Shown: piece after piece, positions 1 through 6,659 of the stretch
How the letters are laid out: each line of letters opens with the position of its first letter
How positions within the stretch are numbered: position 1 is the stretch's first letter
Origin: Elusimicrobiota bacterium
Lineage (GTDB): Bacteria; CAYTYR01; UBA6262; DAOVJB01
Reading direction: 5' to 3'
Length of the DNA stretch: 7,729 nt
Assembly (NCBI GenBank): GCA_030673425.1
Contig: DAOVJB010000053.1
Span: 1 to 7,729 of the forward strand
The notes under the pieces: generated by a model
The model's input: the letters and a program-made list of their open reading frames with translations, nothing else
What the model was told of the DNA's origin: nothing
The model's database searches: none
Program-made: the position numbers and the translations under genes

Positions 1-1
1 A

Positions 2-1210
2 AAAGAGTTAAGAAATGATACAGAAAAATGGCACGGGATTATAAAAGAATCTTCCATGGATGATTGGTTAAAAGATGCTCTCATCAATAACCTCTATGTC
101 TTGTTTTCATCTTCGTGGTGGACGAGGGAAAATAAGTTTGCCCTTTATGAAGCCCCTGTAATCTGCCCTTTAATGGGAACCTTAGACGTCAGGTTTTATG
201 GTTCGGTTCCTATAGCTTTATTGTTTCCTGAGTTGGAGCTATCAGCATTAGAGCAGTTCCGCAGGGCTCAGCGTCCGAATGGGTATATTCCTCACGACCT
301 GGGCTGGGAGCGGCTTGACCTTGCTAATGACGGGACCACATCGCCTCCTCAATGGAAAGACCTGAATTCTAAGTTTGTATTGATGGCTTACAGGGATTAC
401 TTATGGAGTGGAAACAATGTTTTTATTGATACTTTTTATCCAAACATTAAAAAGGCTATGCAGTGGCTGTTTGCTACTGACAAGAATAAAGATTATCTTC
501 CGGATAACGAAGGTGCAGACCAGACTTTTGATTTGTGGAAATTTTTCGATACCAATGCTTATACGTCCGGATTATTCTTAGCCGCTTTAAGGGCATCTGA
601 AGAGATTGCGAAATTAAACAAGGACGAAGAGTTCGCCGGAGAATGCCGGGACTGGTTCAATAAAGGACAGAAAAGTTTTGAAGAAGAATTGTGGACGGGA
701 AAATTCTATAAAAATTGCAGTGGTAATGAAAAAAGAGATATTAGCTGCACATTATCTCAGTTAAACGGTCAATGGTATGCGCATATGCTTAATTTAGGTT
801 ATATCTTGGATAAGGAGAGAATAAAGGTTGCAATAAAAAATATTTTTGAATTAAATGCTAAAAAATGTAAGTATGGAGGGTTGAATTCAGTACTTCCTAA
901 CGGTAAGATTGATGAGAGCTCAGGACACTCAAGGGTAATCTGGCCGGCTATGAACTATGTTTTTGCGGCATTAGCAATTTATGAGGATTTACCTGAAGTG
1001 GGCTTAAGCTTAGCCAAAAAGATATGGGAGAATATCGCCTATAATGTTAAGAATCCATGGAATCAGTCAGATGTTGTTTATGCTAATGACGGAAGTTATG
1101 GATTCGGTGACTCTTATATGAGGAATATGGCCGTATGGGCTATCTTCATAGCTTTAGCTGCTAAAAATGATGAGTTAAAAGAAAGTTTAGAAAAACTAAG
1201 AAGTAAATAA
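2..1210 (+). CDS. GH116-family beta-glycosidase (GBA2-like), C-terminal catalytic part, 5' truncated by window edge
   Basis: This is the catalytic (alpha/alpha)6 domain of a glycoside hydrolase family 116 enzyme, which cleaves beta-glucosides or beta-xylosides by a retaining mechanism. The frame has no stop between the left edge and the ATG at 56, and the 18 codons before it continue naturally into the domain, so that ATG is an internal Met. The usual N-terminal beta-sandwich domain lies outside the window. Visible family motifs include the YEAP segment (Glu codon 149-151, the likely nucleophile by alignment from memory with human GBA2 Glu527), IPHD, WKDLN-KFVL-YRDY (353-397), and DQTFD (518-532), which carries the likely acid/base Asp. 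GQWYA and the C-terminal YMRNMAVWAI segment also match GBA2. The transporter gene starts 19 bases downstream, which suggests a shared role in glycoside use. Family call is strong; the substrate cannot be read from sequence. Confidence 0.9.
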   Translation, partial: KELRNDTEKWHGIIKESSMDDWLKDALINNLYVLFSSSWWTRENKFALYEAPVICPLMGTLDVRFYGSVPIALLFPELELSALEQFRRAQRPNGYIPHDLGWERLDLANDGTTSPPQWKDLNSKFVLMAYRDYLWSGNNVFIDTFYPNIKKAMQWLFATDKNKDYLPDNEGADQTFDLWKFFDTNAYTSGLFLAALRASEEIAKLNKDEEFAGECRDWFNKGQKSFEEELWTGKFYKNCSGNEKRDISCTLSQLNGQWYAHMLNLGYILDKERIKVAIKNIFELNAKKCKYGGLNSVLPNGKIDESSGHSRVIWPAMNYVFAALAIYEDLPEVGLSLAKKIWENIAYNVKNPWNQSDVVYANDGSYGFGDSYMRNMAVWAIFIALAAKNDELKESLEKLRSK

Positions 1211-1229
1211 CAAACCTCCAGGAGCAGTA

Positions 1230-2201
1230 ATGCTACTGCCTATAATCCTATGTGCTTTATCCGGCATCCTTCTAGGAAGCTGGACTATTTTCATGCGCAA
1301 AAGTGAACCCCACCAATTTGAAAATTTTTTCATAGTCTTTGTAACAATCCTCTCTTTTTTATTTATAGCATATTGTATATTTTTTACAGGAATCAGACAA
1401 TTTAATCAGGAAATTCATAATGCCTCGGTACAGGCCTGGTTCTGGATAGCTTTAGGCGGCATAGGATGGGGGATAGGGCAGATACTTTTCGGCTATGGGA
1501 TAACAATGTTAGGATTGGCGCTAGGGTATGCCATTATGATAGGGGTATCGATGCTTATCGGAACCTTTGTCACGATGTTTTTTATGGGGGGCATACCGCA
1601 AACCGCACCTCGTATTGTTTACTTATATGCTACGTTGGGTGTAGTAATATCTTTAGGTGGTGTAATTTTAAGTGCCTGGGCAGGTCAGATCAAATCATCT
1701 AAACTCAAGATAAAAAATTTTCCAAAGGGATTGTTGGTTTGTGTCGCATCCGGTAGTATCGGGTCCCTTTTTGCCCTTTCTTACGCAGGAGCTACAAAAA
1801 AAGCGCCCGGGTTTCTTACGACATGGCCGACAATGGCTGTGATAGTTTTTATATATTGGTTTGTACAGTTTGTATTTCTGGCAGGCAGAATTTACAAACT
1901 TAAATCATGGGAGCTTTTCTCAAGAGATACCCGGAAATATTTCTTACTGCCTTTTATCAGTGCAGTATTTTTTGCTGTTGCATTGGTTTTTAATTTTGAG
2001 GCTACAGATAAGGTAGGGATATCTTTAGCTTATCCGATGATGATGGGGATACAGATATTTGCCGGTAATGTATGGTCATTTGTGATGTTTAAGGAATGGA
2101 TACATGCTCCAAAAAGAGCCGTTAATAGACAATATTTAGGGCTGTTTCTACTTTTGATAGCTTCAGTTTTAATCGGGAAAGCAATGGGTTATATAAAATG
2201 A
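1230..2201 (+). CDS. RhaT-like sugar transporter of the drug/metabolite transporter superfamily
   Basis: A 323-residue inner-membrane protein with about ten hydrophobic helices (approximate residues 1-22, 33-54, 70-91, 94-120, 129-151, 166-187, 195-219, 236-258, 263-290, 302-322). Length and layout fit L-rhamnose/proton symporter RhaT (344 residues in E. coli). The third and fourth helices carry a Gly-rich GGIGWGIGQILFGYGITMLG segment followed by LGYAIMIGVSMLIGT, which resembles the RhaT pattern of WGIGG...LGMSLG...GT. The start is supported by AGGAG at 1220-1224, five bases before the ATG. It follows the GH116 gene by 19 bases, so it probably imports a sugar released by that enzyme or a related one. 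Rhamnose itself is not shown, because no rhamnose catabolic gene is visible. Other sugar carriers of the same superfamily are an alternative. Confidence 0.75.
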   Translation: MLLPIILCALSGILLGSWTIFMRKSEPHQFENFFIVFVTILSFLFIAYCIFFTGIRQFNQEIHNASVQAWFWIALGGIGWGIGQILFGYGITMLGLALGYAIMIGVSMLIGTFVTMFFMGGIPQTAPRIVYLYATLGVVISLGGVILSAWAGQIKSSKLKIKNFPKGLLVCVASGSIGSLFALSYAGATKKAPGFLTTWPTMAVIVFIYWFVQFVFLAGRIYKLKSWELFSRDTRKYFLLPFISAVFFAVALVFNFEATDKVGISLAYPMMMGIQIFAGNVWSFVMFKEWIHAPKRAVNRQYLGLFLLLIASVLIGKAMGYIK

Positions 2202-2206
2202 CAAAT

Positions 2207-2213
2207 AAGGAGG
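2207..2213 (+). promoter_or_regulatory. Strong Shine-Dalgarno that decides the DUF3467 start
   Basis: AAGGAGG lies five bases before the ATG at 2219. The earlier in-frame ATG at 2198, which overlaps the transporter stop as ATGA, has no comparable site, so 2219 is preferred. Confidence 0.8.
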
Positions 2214-2218
2214 AAAAT

Positions 2219-2515
2219 ATGAATGAGCAAAAGAAACAGATAAAGATTGAGATTGACGAACAGACTGCCGGGGGTATTTATGTTAATTTGGCATTGATAA
2301 GCCATACTCAGACAGAATTTGTCATGGATTTTTTATTCCTGCAGCCGCAGACGCCCAAGGCAAAGGTCAGGTCAAGGATTATTACCTCACCATCTCATGC
2401 CAAAAGGCTTCTTTTGGCTTTACAGGATAACCTCAAGAAATATGAAGAAAAGTTCGGCAAGATTGAGATAGCAAGAGCTCCTGAGGGGGATAAACAAATA
2501 GGTTTTATTATGTAA
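2219..2515 (+). CDS. DUF3467 family small protein
   Basis: A 98-residue protein of the DUF3467 family, whose function is unknown. It has no signal peptide or membrane segment, so it should be cytoplasmic. The recognisable core is GIYVNLALISHTQTEFVMDF (residues 19-38), followed by LFLQP, then RIITSPSHAKRLLLAL (53-68) and a final amphipathic helix NLKKYEEKFGKIE (71-83). The length is typical of the family. I placed the start at the ATG with the strong AAGGAGG. A longer version from 2198 would add seven residues (MTNKEEN) and overlap the transporter stop by four bases. It sits between the transporter and the phosphodiesterase and is probably co-transcribed; the context gives no clear functional hint. 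Confidence 0.82.
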   Translation: MNEQKKQIKIEIDEQTAGGIYVNLALISHTQTEFVMDFLFLQPQTPKAKVRSRIITSPSHAKRLLLALQDNLKKYEEKFGKIEIARAPEGDKQIGFIM

Positions 2516-2556
2516 TAAAAATAATCAGCTATTCTGTAGCGCTTTACTTTTTAATT

Positions 2557-2566
2557 AAGGAGGAGG
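2557..2566 (+). promoter_or_regulatory. Extended Shine-Dalgarno before a GTG start
   Basis: The AAGGAGGAGG stretch ends three bases before the GTG at 2570 and its inner AGGAGG repeats offer several registers. It supports GTG as the true start, because the protein then begins MRIGVISDTHG as expected for the family. Confidence 0.75.
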
Positions 2567-2569
2567 CTC

Positions 2570-3121
2570 GTGAGGATAGGAGTTATAAGTGATACACATG
2601 GTAGCCTAAGTGCATGGAAAAAAGTTATAGGAACGATATTTAGCAATGTAGATATGATTTTACATGCAGGTGACCTTTTTTATTACGGACCGCGTAATCC
2701 TGTTCCCGAAGGTTATGCTCCCGGAGATTTAGCTAATGCGATGAACAAGTTAGAAATTCCCATAATAGCAGTAAAGGGAAATTGTGATTCAGAAGTAGAC
2801 CAACTGGTGACTAATTTTCCGATACAGTCCCCGTTTGCTTTTTGCCAGATTGATCATTTGCGTATCCTCGTTAATCATGGACATGAACTGGATGATGAGC
2901 AGAAGATTGATATTGCCAGGAAGTGGGGAATAGATTTATTTATCTGTGGTCATACCCACCGCCAGAAGTTAACCCGGGACAGTGGAGTGGTGTTATTAAA
3001 TCCGGGAAGCCCGTCTTTACCTAAAGAGGAACCAACAGTTGCTATAGTTGATATAAACAAAAAAGGTGAAGCTGAAATAAGAGTGATTAATGCAGATACC
3101 GGCGAGGTAGTTCTTGAGTAA
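2570..3121 (+). CDS. yfcE: YfcE-family metallophosphodiesterase
   Basis: A 183-residue calcineurin-like phosphoesterase of the YfcE/MJ0936 group; E. coli YfcE has 184 residues and shows Mn-dependent phosphodiesterase activity on artificial substrates, with its natural substrate unsettled. All metal-ligand motifs are visible: D8-T-H10, G34-D35, G70-N71-C-D73, N102-H103-G-H105 and C126-G-H128-T-H130. The segment YYGPRNPVPEGYAPGDLA followed by GNCDSEVDQ is closely like E. coli YfcE (HGPRNALPEGYAP, GNCDSEVDQM), so this is a likely orthologue rather than a distant family member. NPGSPSLPK (residues 144-152) is the usual C-terminal active-site turn. Translation starts at GTG. The gene follows DUF3467 after 54 bases and precedes cinA by 22 bases. 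Confidence 0.92.
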   Translation: MRIGVISDTHGSLSAWKKVIGTIFSNVDMILHAGDLFYYGPRNPVPEGYAPGDLANAMNKLEIPIIAVKGNCDSEVDQLVTNFPIQSPFAFCQIDHLRILVNHGHELDDEQKIDIARKWGIDLFICGHTHRQKLTRDSGVVLLNPGSPSLPKEEPTVAIVDINKKGEAEIRVINADTGEVVLE

Positions 3122-3143
3122 TTAATACAAATAATGAGGATGT

Positions 3144-4421
3144 ATGCATACTGAACTTGTTTGTGTTGGTACTGAATTATTAACAGGGCACCTGAATACA
3201 GATAGCGCGTTTATCGGACAGAAATTACCGGATATAGGTATCAGACTGGATTTAGAGACTACTGTTGCTGATAAAAAGAATGATATAGAGAAAATCTTTC
3301 AAGAGGTCTTAAGAAGATCAGACCTTATTTTTGTGACAGGAGGGTTAGGTCCGACTTTTGATGACCTGACACGTGAAGTATTAGCTAAAGTCTTAAAGAA
3401 AAAGCTTGTTTTTAATAAAGAAGTAATGGAAACCATTGCTTATCGTTTTGCTAAAAGAGACATAAAAATGCCAAAAGAGAATGACAGGCAGGCGTATATA
3501 ATCGAAGGTGCAAAGGTCATTCCTAATAAATCCGGTACAGCCCCCGGGATGATTATCGATTTGAAAGTCAATCCTGTTAAGAGTCAGAAATCTCCTGTTG
3601 TAATCATTCTTCTTCCGGGTCCCCCGAAAGAAATGCAGCCAATGATAAGAGATATCGTTCTTCCTTACCTGAAGAATAAGTTTGAGCGGAAGATAATCAA
3701 AACTCATCTTATCCATGTTTGTGGATTAACCGAGTCCGAAGTTGACCAGAAGATAAAGAATATAGTTGAAACTGAAAGGAGGCTGGAAGCAGGAGAGTTG
3801 ACATTTGCTCTTCTGGCCCATCCGTCAGTTATAGATATAAAAATCACAGCCTCAGGTACTGATGAAATGGTAATTGACGGCTTAATTAAAAAAGCTGCAG
3901 GGGAAATAAAAGATTGCTTGAAAGATGATGTCTTCGCAGAAAACAACCAAACCCTGCAAACAACTGTAGGTTACTTACTGGGTAAGAAGAGGAAAACACT
4001 TAGTATAGCTGAATCATGTACAGGCGGATTGCTAGGCAATGTTATCACCAGTTCACCAGGGAGTTCTCTCTATTTTAAGGGCGGAGTTATAGCCTACAGC
4101 AACCAGGTTAAAACAGATATATTGAAAATACCTGAAGAAATACTTGATGAACACGGTGCTGTAAGTAAAGAAGTTGCTCTTACTATGGCACAAGCTATAA
4201 AAGGACTATATCAGACTGATTTTGCACTTGGTATTACGGGTATTGCAGGTCCTGGCGGTGGAACAGATAATAAACCCGTGGGTCTGGTTTATATAGCATT
4301 GGTTTCAAAAGGTAACCAAGTTACAAAAGAATGTAAATTTATCGGTTCCCGTCAGGAAATAAAATTTGCATCAGTTATAGCTGCTTTAGATTTATTACGC
4401 AGGATGTTGTTAAAAAATTGA
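3144..4421 (+). CDS. cinA: CinA: ADP-ribose pyrophosphatase-like domain plus nicotinamide-nucleotide amidase (PncC)
   Basis: A 425-residue, full-length two-domain CinA. The N-terminal MoaB/MogA-fold domain (about 1-175) shows VGTELLTG (8-15), TGGLGPTFDDLTRE (65-78), SGTAPGM (130-136) and LLPGPPKEM (156-164); in this family it hydrolyses ADP-ribose. A middle domain (about 180-265) links to the C-terminal PncC domain (about 270-425), with AESCTGGLLG (289-298, catalytic Ser expected at 291), GGVIAYSNQVK and GITGIAGPGGG (363-373). PncC deamidates NMN to nicotinate mononucleotide in pyridine nucleotide salvage. The start has GAGGA at 3136-3140, only three bases before the ATG; the ATG at 3140 is in another frame. 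An extra stretch around NPVKSQKSP (143-151) lies between two N-terminal strands. thpR starts nine bases after the stop. Confidence 0.95.
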   Translation: MHTELVCVGTELLTGHLNTDSAFIGQKLPDIGIRLDLETTVADKKNDIEKIFQEVLRRSDLIFVTGGLGPTFDDLTREVLAKVLKKKLVFNKEVMETIAYRFAKRDIKMPKENDRQAYIIEGAKVIPNKSGTAPGMIIDLKVNPVKSQKSPVVIILLPGPPKEMQPMIRDIVLPYLKNKFERKIIKTHLIHVCGLTESEVDQKIKNIVETERRLEAGELTFALLAHPSVIDIKITASGTDEMVIDGLIKKAAGEIKDCLKDDVFAENNQTLQTTVGYLLGKKRKTLSIAESCTGGLLGNVITSSPGSSLYFKGGVIAYSNQVKTDILKIPEEILDEHGAVSKEVALTMAQAIKGLYQTDFALGITGIAGPGGGTDNKPVGLVYIALVSKGNQVTKECKFIGSRQEIKFASVIAALDLLRRMLLKN

Positions 4422-4430
4422 GGGTTAACG

Positions 4431-4991
4431 ATGCGTACCTTTATTGCTCTTGAGGTTAACCAGAAGGTCAGGGAAGAGATTGCCTCTGTACAGACCGAAT
4501 GCAGGAAGATAGCTCCGGATGTAAAATGGGCAAAGGCAGGAAATATCCATATCACATTAAAATTTTTAGGAGAAGTTGCTCCTGAGGATATAGAAAAAAT
4601 AGAAAAAGCGGTTAAAAGGGCAACAGGTGGATTCAAAGATTTCAGAGTAACTTTTATTGATATGGGAGGGTTCCCTAACACTAAAAATCCTAGAGTAATC
4701 TGGGTTGGTATATCTGAAGGAAAAGAGTATGTAGGTAATCTGAGTGAAGCAATTTCCAAGGAGTTGGTCCCTTGCGGGTTTTTACCCGAGGAAAGACCAT
4801 TTATTCCTCATCTGACTATAGCAAGAGTAAAGTCAACAAAAAACAAGAGAAAGCTTGTACAGAAAATAGAGAGCCTGAGAAATACTGATTTCGGAGAAGG
4901 CTTGATTGACAGAGTTTTAATTATCCAAAGTAAATTAAGTCCTCAGGGACCTTGTTATTCAGTGTTAAAAGAAATAAAATTTAATGGTTAA
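4431..4991 (+). CDS. thpR: RNA 2',3'-cyclic phosphodiesterase (2'-5' RNA ligase family)
   Basis: A 186-residue 2H phosphoesterase of the ThpR/LigT family, which hydrolyses RNA 2',3'-cyclic phosphate ends and in vitro can join or split 2'-5' linkages. It starts MRTFIALEVNQKV as family members do and carries both catalytic HxT motifs, H40-I-T42 (in HITLKFLGE) and H127-L-T129 (in PHLTIARVK), with RPFIPH before the second. Length is normal for the family (about 175-190). The GAGGG ribosome binding site (4420-4424) overlaps the cinA TGA, so translation is probably coupled to cinA. The cinA-thpR pair is seen in many bacteria, often followed by recA; here ruvX follows instead. Confidence 0.93.
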   Translation: MRTFIALEVNQKVREEIASVQTECRKIAPDVKWAKAGNIHITLKFLGEVAPEDIEKIEKAVKRATGGFKDFRVTFIDMGGFPNTKNPRVIWVGISEGKEYVGNLSEAISKELVPCGFLPEERPFIPHLTIARVKSTKNKRKLVQKIESLRNTDFGEGLIDRVLIIQSKLSPQGPCYSVLKEIKFNG

Positions 4992-5017
4992 ATTTATAAG
5001 ATTTAAGGAAAACCTAT

Positions 5018-5434
5018 ATGCGAATCATAGCTTTAGATGTAGGACAAAAAACTATAGGGGTAGCAGTGAGTGACCCGTTAGGCTATACCGCTCAGGGTAT
5101 TGATACTATTTTGCGCAAAAATATAGATGAGGATATCAGGCAGATTAAAGATTTAATAAGTAAGTATGAAATATCTGAGATTGTTGTGGGTTTCCCTAAA
5201 AATATGGATGGGACCATAGGCAGAAAGGCGGAGGAAATTAATGAGTTTATTAAAATTTTAAGAGAAGCGATAGAATTAAATATAAGAAAATGGGATGAAA
5301 GATTAACCACAGCAGCGGGTGAGAAGATATTGCTTCAGGCAGATATGTCGAGAAAAAAAAGAAAAAAGGTGATTGATAAAGTAGCCGCTTGTTTAATTCT
5401 TCAGAGTTATTTGGATAGGCGAAGAAATGATTAA
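5018..5434 (+). CDS. ruvX: RuvX/YqgF Holliday-junction resolvase-like, pre-16S rRNA nuclease
   Basis: A 138-residue RNase H-fold protein of the YqgF/RuvX family, tied to processing of 16S rRNA 5' ends in E. coli and proposed to resolve Holliday junctions. Motifs are complete: LDVGQKTIGVAVSDP (residues 6-20, with acidic D7), EIVVGFPKNMDGT (54-66), WDERLTT (92-98) and VIDKVAACLILQSYLD (118-133). Length is standard. AAGGAA at 5005-5010 lies seven bases before the ATG. The last eight bases overlap the start of mltG, so the two genes should be translated together. B. subtilis has a related cluster (yrrK near yrrL), which supports an old neighbourhood. Confidence 0.94.
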   Translation: MRIIALDVGQKTIGVAVSDPLGYTAQGIDTILRKNIDEDIRQIKDLISKYEISEIVVGFPKNMDGTIGRKAEEINEFIKILREAIELNIRKWDERLTTAAGEKILLQADMSRKKRKKVIDKVAACLILQSYLDRRRND

Positions 5435-6416
5435 AATCCCCAGGATTGAGTTTTTAATAAAGCTAAAAAACACAAAAAGAAACATTTTTTTTGTGCTTTT
5501 TGTTTTTTTGGCAGTTATTACTTTATTTTTCTTATATCCCCGGCAACCTGTTATTTCAAAAACAGTCGTTATTACCTCAGGTATGAGTGCCCGGGATATT
5601 GCGCATCTACTGAAAAAGCATGAATTAATTACTAACGAGACATTTTTTTTAATACTTACTAAGATTAGAGGAGCGCAGGATGCGCTACAGGCTGGTGAGT
5701 ATTTATTTAATAGGAAGATGGGAGCTAATTCTATCTTAAATAAAATAATAAAGGGAGAGATCGAATACATTAAACTAACTATTCCTGAAGGTTATACTTA
5801 CAGACAGATTGCTGAACTTATTGAGGAAAAGAAATTAGGGAATAAAGAAAACTTCTTAAAAGAAGTTGAAGATAAAGAACTCCAAGGGTATTTATTCCCT
5901 GAAACCTATCTTGTTCATTCACAAACAGATGAAAAACAGATTATTCAAATGATGAATGAAAAATTCAATAAGGTTTTTGATACAGAGCTTAAAAAGAGGG
6001 CAAAAGAAATCAGATTAACTGAAAAAGAAGTGGTTATACTTGCTTCTATGATTGAAAAAGAGGCTAAAGATGATGAAGAGCGGAGTCTTGTTTCCAGCGT
6101 ATTTCATAACCGCCTGAAACGTGGTTGGTTGCTGGAATCTTGTGCCACTGTTCAGTATGCGTTGGGTAGACATAAACCGAAATTAACCTACGATGATTTG
6201 AAAGTGAATTCCCCATATAACACGTATATACATCCTGGTTTACCTCCTGGTCCAATATGTAATCCAGGAGAGGCCTCTATCAGGGCAGCTTTATACCCGC
6301 AAGATTCGGATGCTTTATTCTTTGTTACAGGGGAAGACGGAACTCATAGATTTTCAAAGTATTATAAAGAGCATTTGAGAAAAAAAAGGAAGAAGAGTAG
6401 AAAAACATTGCAATAA
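5427..6416 (+). CDS. mltG: Endolytic murein transglycosylase MltG (YceG family)
   Basis: A 329-residue inner-membrane enzyme that cuts nascent peptidoglycan strands and so acts as a glycan chain-length terminator. A single N-terminal membrane anchor (about residues 19-37, NIFFVLFVFLAVITLFFLY) follows a short basic cytoplasmic segment. The periplasmic part has a LysM-like region (about 45-110) and the YceG catalytic domain: TIPEGYTYRQIAELI (118-132), LQGYLFPETY (152-161), VVILASMIEKEA (202-213, catalytic Glu210 by comparison with E. coli Glu218), NRL (228-230) and SPYNTYIHPGLPPGPICNPG (262-281). The sequence ESCATVQYALG (237-247) replaces the QTDPTV-type stretch of E. coli. A basic tail (RKKRKKSRK) ends the protein. 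The ATG overlaps the ruvX stop by eight bases. This is the last gene before a 257-base gap. Confidence 0.95.
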   Translation: MIKIPRIEFLIKLKNTKRNIFFVLFVFLAVITLFFLYPRQPVISKTVVITSGMSARDIAHLLKKHELITNETFFLILTKIRGAQDALQAGEYLFNRKMGANSILNKIIKGEIEYIKLTIPEGYTYRQIAELIEEKKLGNKENFLKEVEDKELQGYLFPETYLVHSQTDEKQIIQMMNEKFNKVFDTELKKRAKEIRLTEKEVVILASMIEKEAKDDEERSLVSSVFHNRLKRGWLLESCATVQYALGRHKPKLTYDDLKVNSPYNTYIHPGLPPGPICNPGEASIRAALYPQDSDALFFVTGEDGTHRFSKYYKEHLRKKRKKSRKTLQ

Positions 6417-6492
6417 ATTTCATTTTATGGTATATAAAAAATAAAGAAAATATAAAATATGTAATTATTAAAGGAATAATATAAATTAGAAA

Positions 6493-6522
6493 TTGTCAAA
6501 TAATTTCTGCTAATTCTATACA
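6493..6522 (+). promoter_or_regulatory. Candidate sigma70-type promoter
   Basis: TTGTCA (6493-6498, five of six matches to the -35 consensus) is followed after 18 bases by TATACA (6517-6522, four of six matches to the -10). Transcription would start near 6530 and cover the leader and terminator. Since the region is very AT-rich, such matches are not rare, so support is modest. The -35 lies in an imperfect inverted repeat (6485-6494 with 6502-6514, two-base bulge) that could be an operator. Confidence 0.35.
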
Positions 6523-6560
6523 AACAGAAGGAAATGCAGATAAAAATTTGGGGGTATTTT

Positions 6561-6582
6561 AAACTTAAAAACAAAACTTAAA
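6561..6582 (+). repeat. Short direct repeat AAACTTAAA, two copies
   Basis: Two identical nine-base copies, at 6561-6569 and 6574-6582, are separated by four bases just upstream of the leader ribosome binding site. They could be a binding site or simply low-complexity sequence. Confidence 0.35.
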
Positions 6583-6598
6583 CCGGAGGAAAACCGTA

Positions 6599-6619
6599 AT
6601 GATACACTCAAGTCTATAA
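6599..6619 (+). promoter_or_regulatory. Possible leader peptide ORF (MIHSSL) overlapping the terminator
   Basis: GGAGGA at 6585-6590 is placed eight bases before an ATG that opens a six-codon ORF (MIHSSL, stop TAA at 6617-6619). The codons cover the whole left arm of the terminator hairpin (6606-6615). A ribosome stalled or moving here would block the hairpin and let transcription continue into the PilZ-methyltransferase gene, the classic attenuation layout. The peptide has two Ser codons but no striking run of one amino acid, so any sensed signal is unclear. It may also be a chance ORF. Confidence 0.35.
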
Positions 6620-6655
6620 TGTAATTTTGATATGTCTTAAGACTTGAGTTTTTTT
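6606..6655 (+). terminator. Intrinsic terminator just upstream of the PilZ-methyltransferase gene
   Basis: ACTCAAGTCT (6606-6615) pairs perfectly with AGACTTGAGT (6640-6649) around a 24-base loop, and seven Ts run from 6649 to 6655. The loop and right arm also hold the perfect palindrome GTCTTAAGAC (6634-6643), which could form a competing smaller hairpin. The terminator ends four bases before the Shine-Dalgarno of the next gene. It may end a small RNA or the upstream transcript, or act as an attenuator. Confidence 0.75.
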
Positions 6656-6659
6656 ATTT

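Noticed and set aside
56-58. ATG at 56 as the start of the glycosidase
   Set aside because: The frame stays open to the left edge without a stop, there is no ribosome binding site, and the family's catalytic domain needs sequence before it; the gene is truncated by the window.
1466-1702. A 78-codon + strand ORF inside the transporter gene
   Set aside because: It lies in another frame of a clearly coding membrane protein and shows no family features.
2529-2550. GCTA/TAGC mini hairpin followed by Ts in the gap before yfcE
   Set aside because: Only four base pairs and a broken T-run; not a credible terminator or promoter element.
3393-3946. Two - strand ORFs across cinA
   Set aside because: They are antisense to strongly conserved CinA motifs and have no recognisable domain or ribosome binding site.
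6464-6480. ATTATT/AATAAT hairpin after mltG as its terminator
   Set aside because: A six-pair all-AT stem without a T-run is too weak to support a terminator call.
6534-6581. A 15-codon ORF (MQIKIWGYFKLKNKT) in the intergenic region
   Set aside because: The only purine-rich site (AAGGA) ends one base before the ATG, too close for good initiation; kept as noise.
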